Part shown: one piece after another, positions 45,485 to 58,409 of the stretch
How the letters are laid out: every line of letters starts with the position of its first letter
How positions within the stretch are numbered: the first letter of the stretch is position 1
Assembly (NCBI RefSeq): GCF_002811925.1
Contig: NZ_NPDS01000002.1
Location: 1 to 64,000 of the forward strand
Length of the DNA: 64,000 nucleotides
Reading direction: 5' to 3'
Origin: Leptospira barantonii
Lineage (GTDB): Bacteria > Spirochaetota > Leptospiria > Leptospirales > Leptospiraceae
Notes under the pieces: generated by a model
Databases searched by the model: none
Told to the model about the DNA's origin: nothing
The model's input: only the letters and a program-made list of their open reading frames with translations
Position numbers and translations under genes: made by a program

Positions 45485-45859
45485 GGATTGTTAAATAAGG
45501 AACAAAAACTGGATCGGGTCTTTGCGGCCCTTTCCGACAGCTCAAGAAGAAAGATGCTCGCGCGTTTGCGAAAACGTCCTTTGACGATCTCGGAACTCGC
45601 AGAACCTTTTTCCATGTCATTTGCGGGCGTGGCCAAACATATCGACGTGCTTACGGGAGCCGGACTTGTACAAAAGATTCGAGATCCCGAAGACGGCCGC
45701 AGTTTTCGTTTGAAACTTCAAAATCGAACTCTTGACGAAGCTTCCGAATGGCTTGCGTATCATCGGGAGTTTTGGACAAACAAACTCGACAAACTGGAAT
45801 CTTTTATAGAGGAACAAGATCATGATCACGGAAGTTCTAAGAGTAGAAAAAAAAATTAA
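45479..45859 (+). CDS. ArsR-family repressor
   Basis: 126 residues. Winged helix with VFAALSDSSRRKMLARLRKR, ISELAEPFSMSFAGVAKHID (recognition helix) and TGAGLVQKIRDPEDGRSFRL (wing); the C-terminal helix is longer than in the other ArsR gene of the window. No cysteine metal site. No ribosome binding site precedes the ATG at 45479, so a leaderless message is possible. The SRPBCC gene overlaps its 3' end by 38 bases. Confidence 0.88.
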   Translation: MVGLLNKEQKLDRVFAALSDSSRRKMLARLRKRPLTISELAEPFSMSFAGVAKHIDVLTGAGLVQKIRDPEDGRSFRLKLQNRTLDEASEWLAYHREFWTNKLDKLESFIEEQDHDHGSSKSRKKN

Positions 45860-46295
45860 CGCGGAACCGACTCGATTGTTCAAAGCCTGGTTGAACGCGG
45901 ACGCATTCTCGAGTTGGTTTTTACCGGACGAAGAAATCACGATTGGAACCGTGACCATGGATCCGAAACCGGGCGGTAAGTTTTTGATCAACATGCATCT
46001 TGACGGAAAAATTCTTCCTCACGAAGGAGAATATCATGTTATCGAAGAACCCGTTAAACTCGTTTTCACTTGGAGATCGGAAGCGACCGAATGGAGAGAC
46101 ACGTTGGTCACCGTTACTTTTACCGAATTGTTAAGCGACATGAAAAATTCTTCCCAAAGTAAGAATTCAAAACCGCAAACGCTCATAACGTTGGTTCACG
46201 AACGTCTTGAGAACGACGAGGAAATCAAATCGCATACCTACGGTTGGACGAGTATTCTTGAGGGATTGGAACGATGGCAAAAATCTCAAAAGTAA
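45822..46295 (+). CDS. SRPBCC/AHSA1-domain protein
   Basis: 157 residues, start at 45822 preceded by AGAGGAAC and overlapping the ArsR gene. VLRVEKKINAEPTRLFKAWL, SSWFLPDEEITIGTVTMDPK, HEGEYHVIEEPVKLVFTWRS and the C-terminal GWTSILEGLERWQ match the AHSA1 group. The ArsR-AHSA1 overlap mirrors the other unit at 34 kb, though the proteins differ. Ligand unknown. Confidence 0.9.
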   Translation: MITEVLRVEKKINAEPTRLFKAWLNADAFSSWFLPDEEITIGTVTMDPKPGGKFLINMHLDGKILPHEGEYHVIEEPVKLVFTWRSEATEWRDTLVTVTFTELLSDMKNSSQSKNSKPQTLITLVHERLENDEEIKSHTYGWTSILEGLERWQKSQK

Positions 46296-46353
46296 ATCGA
46301 GTCTTTATGGATTGAACAAAGTAAAAAAGCAACGAAGCAGGAGAGAAAAATAT

Positions 46354-46821
46354 ATGAACGGAATCTATCACAAGATCGGAATTCGCGCGGGGGCTACGGA
46401 GGTCTTACGCGCGCTTACGACACAAGCGGGTCTTGCGGGTTGGTGGACCGAACAAGTCGGAGGAACGTTCGCGGGGGGATATTCCAAAGCGGGTGAATCG
46501 ATTTATTTTGATTTCGGAATCGCGGGAATCGAAATGAAAGTGAAGGAACAAATTCCCGATCGAGTTCTTTGGGAATGTACAACCGGTCCTGAAGATTGGA
46601 TCGGTTCTCAGATCGATTTTCAATTGAGCGCCGCGAACACTCCGAAGGGAGAACCGATCACTTTGATTCATTTTCGTCATCAAGATTGGAAGAACGAAAG
46701 CGATTTTACGGCGCATTGCAGTATGAAATGGGCGGTGTTTCTTCTCAGTTTAAAAAGTCTTGTGGAAGCGGGGAAGGGCCAACCGGCTCCGAACGATTTT
46801 AAGATCGACGATCTGAATTGA
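46354..46821 (+). CDS. SRPBCC/AHSA1-domain protein
   Basis: 155 residues from the ATG at 46354, with a GGAG site ten bases upstream; the longer frame from 46207 is not supported. YHKIGIRAGATEVLRALTTQ, LAGWWTEQVGG, IPDRVLWECTTGPEDWIGSQ and SMKWAVFLLSLKSLVEAGKG match the family. Third member of the ArsR-SRPBCC-SRPBCC group, 58 bases after the previous stop, so probably co-transcribed. Confidence 0.87.
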   Translation: MNGIYHKIGIRAGATEVLRALTTQAGLAGWWTEQVGGTFAGGYSKAGESIYFDFGIAGIEMKVKEQIPDRVLWECTTGPEDWIGSQIDFQLSAANTPKGEPITLIHFRHQDWKNESDFTAHCSMKWAVFLLSLKSLVEAGKGQPAPNDFKIDDLN

Positions 46822-46908
46822 AAGATCATAGAGAAATACGCGCGGCGTTTAAGAAAACGTCGCGCGGTTGTATTCAAAATTTAGAATGTGTTTCTTACTT
46901 TGAACGTT

Positions 46909-47742
46909 ATGAGAAAAATCCGAATTTTTGTTTTCTTGATTCTCTTCCTCTGCGTTGCACTGGACGCGGAATCGAAAAACAAACTCGATGAAAAAGAATT
47001 TCAAAGTCTCGTCATAACCGTTTTGGCAAAACGCCTTCCTCAAACCAAAATTCGCAAAGCCGACGACAAAACTGCCGTATATATAAATGAAATTGAATAT
47101 AGTTTATCGAATTTATATAGACTGTATCAAACTTCGACCGGCAACGATGAGGAATTGATTTTCAATCATTTCGAAAAATCGATTCGAATGGCCGAGGATC
47201 AACCTAAGTCCGCGTTGTCTTGGGAAAAGGCCAAAACGATTCTCATGCCTCAAATCATTCGTCAAGAATACGCAAAAGAGAATCGAATCTTTTCAGGAAG
47301 AATTTTCGGAAGCGACTTAGTCGTTTCGTATGTTTTGAACTATAAGGAAGGCTATCGATACGTTCTGGAAGAAAATCAAACTTCTTGGAACGTTTCGGAA
47401 GAGGAGCTCTTTCGAAACGCGGTCGATAACTTGGATCGGATCAGTCGAAACGTGAAGTTCCTAAAAGTGAACTCCGGAATTCTTGCAATCCGTATGCAGG
47501 ATTCGTATGACGCTTCGCGGATTCTTTTGCCCAAGCTCAGGGAACGAATCGCAAAACGATTGGGAAACGACTTTGAATTCGCATTACCAAAACGTGATTT
47601 TCTAATCTGTTGGAGTAGGTCCTTGCCCCAGGACGTGAAGAAAGGTTTGGCGGAACAGGTCGATTTGGACTTTCAGTCTGGAGCCTATTCGATTTCGAAA
47701 GAGGTTTTTGTGGGGAATAAGGAAGGGATTCGGGGGAAGTGA
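46909..47742 (+). CDS. DUF1444 (YtpQ-like) family exported protein
   Basis: 277 residues from the ATG at 46909, with a signal peptide (about 1-21, LILFLCVALDAES). The body matches the DUF1444/YtpQ pattern: FRNAVDNLDRISRNVKF, QDSYDASRILLPKL and EFALPKRDFLICWS, with FQSGAYSISKEVF near the end. YtpQ proteins of Firmicutes are cytoplasmic; the signal peptide here is unusual. Function of the family is unknown. Confidence 0.75.
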   Translation: MRKIRIFVFLILFLCVALDAESKNKLDEKEFQSLVITVLAKRLPQTKIRKADDKTAVYINEIEYSLSNLYRLYQTSTGNDEELIFNHFEKSIRMAEDQPKSALSWEKAKTILMPQIIRQEYAKENRIFSGRIFGSDLVVSYVLNYKEGYRYVLEENQTSWNVSEEELFRNAVDNLDRISRNVKFLKVNSGILAIRMQDSYDASRILLPKLRERIAKRLGNDFEFALPKRDFLICWSRSLPQDVKKGLAEQVDLDFQSGAYSISKEVFVGNKEGIRGK

Positions 47743-48095
47743 GGAAGGGGAGAAGAAGGTGTTGGACTCGCCGTTACGCACGATTGGGAAGCGTTGCGGG
47801 TGCAGTTTGGTCGCAGGGATTTCTCAACTTCGTTGAGAACTTTCGGTAGTGCTTCGCTACCTCAAGTTGTCTCGCTCTCTATGGATCGCTCGACATGTAT
47901 CTACCGGGACTCGCCGTTACGCACTCTTTCATCCTGAAAGAGTTTGCTCCACGGCGTCTCGAACTTGCCTCGCTACATCCTGTCGCTCGGTCGCGTTCAT
48001 TACGCTTCCTACGGGGCGCTATGAACGCTTTCAAGTTCTCGCTTCGAGTCCGATATCGATTGCAGTTGGATTTCTTTGCTTCTTATGGGGCGCAA
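47743..48095. repeat. tRNA-flanking region with repeated tRNA-end and palindromic segments
   Basis: No coding frame is convincing in these 350 bases. The 19-base ATGTATCTACCGGGACTCG at 47895-47913 repeats the 3' end of the tRNA-Arg gene (48095-48113). The 18-base GGACTCGCCGTTACGCAC occurs at 47764-47781 and 47907-47924. Several short perfect hairpins lie between (TCTCAAC-TTC-GTTGAGA; GCGTTCAT...ATGAACGC). It looks like a mosaic of tRNA-gene fragments and palindromes. Confidence 0.7.
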
Positions 48096-48167
<72 letters not shown>

Positions 48168-48296
48168 GTTTACAAGTGAGTCTTTTGAAGAGGCTCGGGC
48201 TGTCAAATGCAAATCCTGAAGACCGACTTATGGGATAGGAAAGTCCTTGAAAAAGGAATCGGGTCTGAAATCGTCTTCCTAAAGATAGAGGTTGAG

Positions 48297-48683
48297 ATGA
48301 AGGTTTCGTTTCTGAAAGAGGGGGGAGTTCTGTCCCTTCGTAAAATTGTTTCCGTATTTATTTTCGTTTTGGTATTAGGGATTCTTTCCCCGGCATTTAG
48401 CGTCAGTGAAGAGGAAGAAGAGAGACTTTTAGAAAAGGCTCTTCTGGAAAGTGCGGTAACTCCCGGCCAAAAACAAGCGATCGCGAATTATCTCAGAGCG
48501 ACCGCGGTTGCGAAAAGAACCAGAGCCGCCGAACTCAGAGAATTGGCTCAGCTTTCTCACGGTGAAAAGTTTCTTCAGGCGAAAGTCCGCAAAGAAAAAC
48601 TTTACAAAATGGCGGATTCTTTGGATCGTCAAGCCGATCGTCACGAAGCGGCTCTCAAAGAATTCCAAATCGAAAGCCACTAA
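48297..48683 (+). CDS. Exported small helical (coiled-coil) protein, unknown function
   Basis: 128 residues from the ATG at 48297 with AGAGG upstream. A signal peptide or anchor spans about 18-40 (SVFIFVLVLGILSPAFSVSE). The rest is a charged helix (EEEEERLLEKALLESA, RTRAAELRELAQLS, ADSLDRQADRHEAALKEFQ) that could form coiled coils. No family recognised. It lies between the tRNA and tmk and is convergent with tmk. Confidence 0.72.
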   Translation: MKVSFLKEGGVLSLRKIVSVFIFVLVLGILSPAFSVSEEEEERLLEKALLESAVTPGQKQAIANYLRATAVAKRTRAAELRELAQLSHGEKFLQAKVRKEKLYKMADSLDRQADRHEAALKEFQIESH

Positions 48684-48699
48684 ATTCAAAAATTCTAAT

Positions 48700-49308
48700 T
48701 TAGTTTTCGATTCTTTTCAAAAGAATCTCCAGACATTCCGAAACGATTTGATCAGGACCTTTTTCTCCGTCGATACGAATCGTTTCTTTGGGAAGAATTC
48801 TCTCATAAGCGGAATGGATTTTTTGAAGTTGGGATAGTGTTTCGAATCTTTCCTTGTCTTCCTTTCTTCTTTCCAGTCTTTCGAGTGCGATCTCGGGTTT
48901 TAAATCCAGATAAAACAAAACGTCCGGCGTTTTGAAATTTCTTTCCAAATTCTTTTCCAAAATCGTTTCGGGTGATAAGTCCTCTCCGCTTTGATACGCC
49001 GCGGTGGAATACATATATCGATCGAGTAAAACGTTCTTACCGGATTCAAGAGAAGGAAGAATGTTTTGTTTCAACGATTCTTCCCGATCGTTTAAGAACG
49101 CTTCGATCTGTTCCTTTCTGCCGAGTTCGATTTCTCCCCTCAAGAATTTTCTGAGATACTTTCCGGTTTCCAAGTTCGTCGGTTCGGTGAAACCGACGGA
49201 GGAAATTCCCCGCGCGGAAAGTTTTTCGGTCATGGATTTGCAAAGTGTGGATTTGCCGCTTCCGTCGATTCCTTCAAACACGATAAAGAAAGGTTTTTTG
49301 TTCTTCAT
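48700..49308 (-). CDS. tmk: Thymidylate kinase
   Basis: 202 residues. Phosphorylates dTMP to dTDP using ATP. P-loop [16 protein letters not shown], the DRY motif [16 protein letters not shown] (DR(Y) for substrate binding) and the LID-region [16 protein letters not shown] are all visible; length is standard for bacterial TMPK. Essential enzyme of dTTP synthesis. Divergent from the truncated HtrA-like gene. Confidence 0.95.
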   Translation of the reverse strand: MKNKKPFFIVFEGIDGSGKSTLCKSMTEKLSARGISSVGFTEPTNLETGKYLRKFLRGEIELGRKEQIEAFLNDREESLKQNILPSLESGKNVLLDRYMYSTAAYQSGEDLSPETILEKNLERNFKTPDVLFYLDLKPEIALERLERRKEDKERFETLSQLQKIHSAYERILPKETIRIDGEKGPDQIVSECLEILLKRIEN

Positions 49309-49419
49309 TCCGAGGTTTCCAATTCAATTCTTGACAGGGAAGAATTTTTGAGAAATCATTCTTCTATTACCTACATGGATTCTTTCGGAAGGGAAGAATC
49401 CAACGAAAAAACTTCCACT

Positions 49420-50070
<651 letters not shown>

Positions 50071-50287
50071 GATCGTTCTTCGTTTTGTACGATTTAATTG
50101 GAAACTCTTTCCGGATGGAACGGTCTAAAAGTCGAAGACGGAAGGATTCTCCCTTTCGTCCCAATCCAATTCTTAAACCGATGTATGCCTTCATGAGACT
50201 TGCTTCCAAATCCAACTTGACAGTCGGAGAAGCGAGTCGATCCTTTCAGGTACGATCGGAAATTCGTTTTCAAAGGGATAGAATTCA

Positions 50288-53363
<3,076 letters not shown>

Positions 53364-53369
53364 TCGATT

Positions 53370-54137
53370 GTGGACCCCGTAAAAAAAGCGATTCAGGAAA
53401 AAGAACGTCTTAAAGAAGAGGAACGTTCCGAAATTCTCCGCAGTCGATCCCGCCAAGAAAGAATGGAACGATTGAAAGAGCGCCTAACGCATTTTTTCGG
53501 ATTTCTCGCCGGAACTTCCTTCTGGATCGGTCTCAAAAGATACTTTCGATTTATGCTCGCTGATCTTTGGATCGTAAATTACACTTTTATCATATTTCTT
53601 CTTTTGATGGGTTTGCCCTCGTTTTACGTCCTCTGTCTTTTGCCATACTTCTTCGCTTCTCCGACCGTAAAGATCATCGCTCTTTTGTTTCCTTTGATTC
53701 TTTTGACCGTATGGTTTCGGCAGATTCTTTTTGAAAGGGCGCTTTCCCGTATTTCCTTTCCCGTGAACGGTTACCGGGAAATTTTGAATCGTCCCGAGCT
53801 TGGTTATTACAATTGGTTCGAAATCGAGTTGAAAGTCGCGGCTTCCCACAATCAAGAAGCGATTTCCGCGCTTTTGGAGTCCTTTACGATCCGCTCCAAA
53901 AAACTTTTTTATCCGCATGACTGGGACATAAATGAGCCGAGAACTTTTTGGAAACATACTTTCGATTCCGCTTCCGGTAGCGTCAATTCCAGACTTGTTC
54001 TTTTTTTGTTTCGGGATTTGCTCGCGAAATTGAATGAACTTCATCGGTTCGATCCTTCGATCAAGTCGGTGACGATTTCCGTTCTTTCCGGTCCGATCGA
54101 GGTGGAAGCCAGAAGCAACCAGTCCAATTCGGATTGA
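53370..54137 (+). CDS. Conserved membrane protein, unknown function
   Basis: 255 residues with a GTG start at 53370, six bases after the previous stop. The first 45 residues are strongly charged ([18 protein letters not shown]). Three or four hydrophobic segments are at about 45-62, 68-95 and 100-115, followed by a soluble C-terminal domain (120-255). No family recognised. Co-transcription with the TonB-like gene is likely. Confidence 0.78.
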   Translation: MDPVKKAIQEKERLKEEERSEILRSRSRQERMERLKERLTHFFGFLAGTSFWIGLKRYFRFMLADLWIVNYTFIIFLLLMGLPSFYVLCLLPYFFASPTVKIIALLFPLILLTVWFRQILFERALSRISFPVNGYREILNRPELGYYNWFEIELKVAASHNQEAISALLESFTIRSKKLFYPHDWDINEPRTFWKHTFDSASGSVNSRLVLFLFRDLLAKLNELHRFDPSIKSVTISVLSGPIEVEARSNQSNSD

Positions 54138-54490
54138 TTGTTTCGCCTAATGTGTTTTGCTACTCCGACCTTGAGTCAAAATTTACTCACCGACCCAAGC
54201 TGTACGATTCTTTTTATAATATAAAGGAATTTCTATGTTTCATTCTTTGGGAATTCTTACGGACCACTTTTACAGCAATTAAGGCGATCTACTTAATTGG
54301 ATTCTTTTATGGTAAAGTTTTCGTATTAGTATCTTGAAGAATCTTTTAAGACATCCGCGTAGGTTCGGATAGAACCCCATCGGAGCCTTCAGATTATAGG
54401 ATGGGGTGCGAACGCACGATCGTTCTGTTAATCTATTCGACGAATGCCGGCAATCAAGAAAGAAAGCCCGGCTTTTGTTGGAGGATCCAG
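54138..54490. other. Intergenic region without a convincing gene
   Basis: About 350 bases before the large lipoprotein gene. A TATAAT box lies near 54214 with a following AAAGGA and a 13-codon mini-frame (from 54235), too weak to call a gene. A GCCGG...CCGGC-TTTT hairpin (54446-54476) sits just before the start of the next gene and may be a 5' UTR structure. Confidence 0.35.
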
Positions 54491-57400
54491 TTGCAAACGA
54501 TCACAAAAATTATTTTAGTTTTTCTATTCGCAGTAGCAAGCCTAAGTTGTGTAAACGGAAGCAAGAGCAGTTTGCCCTTTCTCGCTTATCTGGATTTAAG
54601 CAATAAATCGAATCCGTTTTCGGTTTCACAAATCACTCCCGGATCCGGAGTGACGCAAGTCTCGCTAAATACCGCGATTCAAGTCGCGTTTAGCGCCTCT
54701 ATCGATCCTTCCTCCGTTACCTCGTCTACGTTTCAACTCAAACAAAACGGCACTTTAATTCCGGGAAATTTTACGTTGAGCGAAACGGCCGCGGTGTTTA
54801 CTCCAAATTCTTTACTCACTGCTTCAACAATCTACTCGGTGACAATTGCTAAAGAAATTACGTCCGCAACCGGGATCGCTTTGAAAGAGGATCTTACTTG
54901 GAATTTTACTACGGAGAGCGTAGTGGATGCGGTGGCTCCCGCTTTATCTTTGAGAACCCCCGGCACAGGAGCGGCTTTGGTTCCGAACAATACTTCGATC
55001 CAAATCGCTTTTACGGAAACGATGGATTGTACAACGGTGGACAATACCACTTGGACTTTGAAAAATAATGCGACCAACGTTCCGGAAGCGGTTAACGTAA
55101 CTTGTTTGGGTCCGAGTGCAACTTTGACCCCCGTCAATCCCTTGGCCGCGAATACGTTATTTCGAGTGGATATGTCCACTGCGATGAAAGATCTCGCCAA
55201 CAATCCGCTTCCTGGACCGCAGAGCTGGACCTTTACGACCGGGGCGGGTCCGGACATTGTACCGCCGACCGTTTCTTTCACTTCTCCGACTGCGAACGAT
55301 CAAGGAACTTCGACGAATTCTGCGGTAAGCGTTGCGTTTAGCGAACCGATCCATTGCGGAACGATCGCGGGAAATCTTACTTTAGACGATAATCCTCTTC
55401 TTCCCGGAACGGTTGCCGTAACCGTCAATTGTTCTGGATCTACCGCATCCATTATTCCGACGGCTCCGTTAGCGTTCAATACGACTTATACGGTAGCCAT
55501 TTCCAATGCGGTTACCGATCTATTTGGAAATTCGATCGGGGTGGTTGCTCCTTGGACGTTTACGACCGGACCTGCGGCGGATTCGACTCAGCCTACGGTT
55601 ACGTATACAGTTCCGACGGCAAACGCGATCGGGGTTGGAATCAATATCAATCCTACGATCGTTTTCAGCGAAGCGATGTCCTGTGTTTCCGTAAACGCGG
55701 CCTCTTTCCGATTGAGATTGCAAGCAACGCCTGGAGTATATTTAACGGGAAGCGTAAACTGTTTTGGAACTTCCGCCACTTGGATTCCCGATCCGTTGAT
55801 CAATCCTACGCTCGCTTTCAATACTCTTTATACGGTTGAGGTCAATGCCGGAGCCTTGGATGCATCCAATAATCCTCTCGTCCCGATATCTTGGGACTTT
55901 AGAACCGGTGCAGGACCGGACGTTACCCCGCCTACGGTCGCTTTTGTGACACCCGCGAACGCCACGTTAGGCGTTCCCGTCAACGGCGGTATCAGCGTCG
56001 CGTTCAGCGAAACGATGAACTGCGGGACCGTTTTGGGAGGAATTACCTTAGACGACGACCCTTTAACACCCGCTACCGTAGTTCCGATCAATATAAACTG
56101 CAATGGAAACACTTCCACGATTACGCCTATCGCGCCATTAGCATTCAATACCGCTTATACAATAAAAATTGCAAATACGGTGACGGACAGTTCCAACAAT
56201 GCTTTGGTTGCGAATTATATCTGGACCATCACTACGGGCGCGGCGGCCGATGCGATTCCTCCTCAAGTTTCTCTCGTAAGCCCGGTGCCGACTGCGACGG
56301 GAGTAGCAACCAATTCGAATATTACGGTTTCCTTTAGCGAAACCATAGATTGTTCCACGTTGAATTTTACGGTCGATAATGGAATCGGAGGCACCGTGAA
56401 TTGTTCCGGCGCTACGGCCACCTTCGTTCCGAACGCAATGACTCCTTTAGGCGCGGGAACTACGTATACGGCCAGCATCGTAACGGTAAAGGATTTGGTC
56501 GGAAATCCGATCGCTTCCGTTCCTCCCGCTCCTGCGTTCAGCTGGACGTTTACGACCGGATTAGCGGCGGATGTAACACCGCCGACGTTAAACATTCAAA
56601 ACGTGAGGACCAACAGCACTTTAGAATCCGGATTTATCATCGGAACCGCGACCGATGCAAGAGGGATCGCGAGTGTTGAAATTAACATCGACGGAAACGG
56701 ATTTACTTCGGCCGGAATGGTCGGAACCACTTCTTGGAAATATCCGATTCCTGCTACCGGTCCGAATGCCTGGTTGCCCAATACACAACACAACGTTTCG
56801 GTGCGAGTGACGGACAGTTCGAATCTTTCCACAACTTCCGGAGTTGTAACAAATATACGAAAAGGTACGAACAAGGATATCAACGGAGACGGTTACGTAG
56901 ATGTGGTGACCGCGGAATACGGACAAGGTCTTGTTTATATTTTCCATTCTTCCGGAACTGCTGGGATAACGACGACTAACGCGGTCTTTGCAAGTCGTGT
57001 GATCGCCGGAAGCGCGGCGAATCGATTCGGGAAAACCGTAGCAACGGGTGATGTCAACGGGGACGGATATGCGGACGTAATCGTAGGTTCAACTCCTCCT
57101 GTGCCCGGTGCTGTCGGTCGAGTTTATATCTTTCATTCTTCCGGAAACGCGGGTGTGAGCACGTCTTTCTCCGGTTTTGCAAACACGATTCTCAACGGAA
57201 ATGTCAATGCGGATCAGTTCGGAGACGGACTTGCGGCTGGAGATATCAATGGGGACGGATTCGCCGACGTAGTAGTAGGTGCGCCGGGTTACAATACGTC
57301 TACGGGAAGACTTTATGTTTTCCATTCTGCCGGAGGAGCAGGGATAACAAACGCAACGGTGAATGCCGCCGGAGCCGGAGCGAGCGCTTTTAAAACCGGA

Positions 57401-58309
57401 GCCGCAACCGGGGATCGATTCGGGTATTCCCTTGCTATGGGAAATATAAACGGAAATGCGGGAGGAGGTTTTTCCGATGATCTCGTCGTGGGTTCTCCCG
57501 GTTTCAATAGCGGAGGTTTCGGAGATGATTGGGGAAGAATTTACATATACTACGGTTCAACGCCCGCGGGTTTGACTGCGGCCGCACCGAATACGCTTAC
57601 AAACAATACGGGAAATACAAACGTCACTCCGGGAATTCCGGGCGGACCCGGTTTGTTCGGAGCCTTTGTCGCACTGGGGGATGTCAGCGGCGACGGTTTT
57701 TACGATCTCGTAGGAAGCGCACCATACTTTATACAGACTAGCGCAGTTCCCGGTCCTAGCAACGTAGAAGGAAGAATCGTGATTTTTGTCTCGGGCGGAG
57801 CCGGAGGAATCGGAAACTTAAACATTGGAGCGGCTAATCGAGTTCTCAACGGAGTAGTCAACACACAATCGATCGGTTCTTCCATCGTTGTGAGCGATTT
57901 GAATTCGGATGGAAAAGCAGACATTGCATTTTCTTCCGTAAATCCGAATGCGGTTCAGATATTTATGACTCCCGGGATTGGTATCGGAGCGACTGCGGAT
58001 ACGAATGCGGCCGATATTACGATCGCAGGCGGAGGGTTTTTCATCGGATATTCCGGAAGTTACGCCGGAGCGCCGGGGGTGCCAAGCCCCGGTCGCGCTC
58101 TTTCAAGCGGAGATATCAACGGAGACGGTCTTGTGGATCTGATCCTCGGCGGTTCGGGCAACTCGGTTCGTGTTCTTCATTCTGTGGGAGGAGCCACACC
58201 GATCACCAACAATATCGCCGCCGCATCCAGCATCATTCTCGGCTCCGGATTGTTAGGCGGGATCGGGGGAACGGGAGCGAATACGAACGAATTCGGTTCC
58301 GGTCTCTAA
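54491..58309 (+). CDS. Large surface lipoprotein with Big_5 (Ig-like) repeats and an FG-GAP propeller
   Basis: 1272 residues if translated from the TTG at 54491. That start is preferred because GGAGGA lies five bases before it and it gives a clean signal peptide (MQTITKIILVFLFAVASLSC), while the ATG at 54401 would add 30 odd residues. Six Big_5-type Ig repeats of about 110 residues come first, each opening with a PPTVSFTSP-like strand and an AFSETMDC-like strand and closing with WTFTTG; most contain a conserved Cys pair. One further Ig-like unit (VRTNSTLESGFIIGTATD) follows, then about seven FG-GAP repeats (DINGDGYVDVVT, DVNGDGYADVIVG, DINGDGFADVVVGAPG, DVSGDGFYDLVG, DLNSDGKADIAF, DINGDGLVDLILGG) that bind calcium in integrin-alpha propellers. 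Surface adhesin is a reasonable guess. Confidence 0.9.
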   Translation: MQTITKIILVFLFAVASLSCVNGSKSSLPFLAYLDLSNKSNPFSVSQITPGSGVTQVSLNTAIQVAFSASIDPSSVTSSTFQLKQNGTLIPGNFTLSETAAVFTPNSLLTASTIYSVTIAKEITSATGIALKEDLTWNFTTESVVDAVAPALSLRTPGTGAALVPNNTSIQIAFTETMDCTTVDNTTWTLKNNATNVPEAVNVTCLGPSATLTPVNPLAANTLFRVDMSTAMKDLANNPLPGPQSWTFTTGAGPDIVPPTVSFTSPTANDQGTSTNSAVSVAFSEPIHCGTIAGNLTLDDNPLLPGTVAVTVNCSGSTASIIPTAPLAFNTTYTVAISNAVTDLFGNSIGVVAPWTFTTGPAADSTQPTVTYTVPTANAIGVGININPTIVFSEAMSCVSVNAASFRLRLQATPGVYLTGSVNCFGTSATWIPDPLINPTLAFNTLYTVEVNAGALDASNNPLVPISWDFRTGAGPDVTPPTVAFVTPANATLGVPVNGGISVAFSETMNCGTVLGGITLDDDPLTPATVVPININCNGNTSTITPIAPLAFNTAYTIKIANTVTDSSNNALVANYIWTITTGAAADAIPPQVSLVSPVPTATGVATNSNITVSFSETIDCSTLNFTVDNGIGGTVNCSGATATFVPNAMTPLGAGTTYTASIVTVKDLVGNPIASVPPAPAFSWTFTTGLAADVTPPTLNIQNVRTNSTLESGFIIGTATDARGIASVEINIDGNGFTSAGMVGTTSWKYPIPATGPNAWLPNTQHNVSVRVTDSSNLSTTSGVVTNIRKGTNKDINGDGYVDVVTAEYGQGLVYIFHSSGTAGITTTNAVFASRVIAGSAANRFGKTVATGDVNGDGYADVIVGSTPPVPGAVGRVYIFHSSGNAGVSTSFSGFANTILNGNVNADQFGDGLAAGDINGDGFADVVVGAPGYNTSTGRLYVFHSAGGAGITNATVNAAGAGASAFKTGAATGDRFGYSLAMGNINGNAGGGFSDDLVVGSPGFNSGGFGDDWGRIYIYYGSTPAGLTAAAPNTLTNNTGNTNVTPGIPGGPGLFGAFVALGDVSGDGFYDLVGSAPYFIQTSAVPGPSNVEGRIVIFVSGGAGGIGNLNIGAANRVLNGVVNTQSIGSSIVVSDLNSDGKADIAFSSVNPNAVQIFMTPGIGIGATADTNAADITIAGGGFFIGYSGSYAGAPGVPSPGRALSSGDINGDGLVDLILGGSGNSVRVLHSVGGATPITNNIAAASSIILGSGLLGGIGGTGANTNEFGSGL

Positions 58310-58315
58310 ATCAGA

Positions 58316-58363
58316 GAATTCGGCTTCACTCCGAGAAAAAATTATTGGAGTGAAACCGAATTC
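58316..58363. terminator. Long inverted repeat between convergent genes
   Basis: GAATTCGGCTTCACTCC and GGAGTGAAACCGAATTC form a 17-bp stem with one mismatch, loop 14 bases, starting six bases after the large lipoprotein stop codon. It is a likely bidirectional terminator because the convergent kinase gene ends at 58410. Confidence 0.75.
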
Positions 58364-58409
58364 TACGGTATTTTATGATATTTTAATATTTTATCCGATT
58401 CTTTAAGAA

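Noticed and set aside
50216..50245. TTGACA before htrA considered as a promoter
   Set aside because: No acceptable -10 box lies 16-18 bases downstream.
54134..54337. 67-codon frame downstream of the membrane protein gene
   Set aside because: TTG start without ribosome binding site, overlaps the previous stop, and has composition of AT-rich noncoding DNA.
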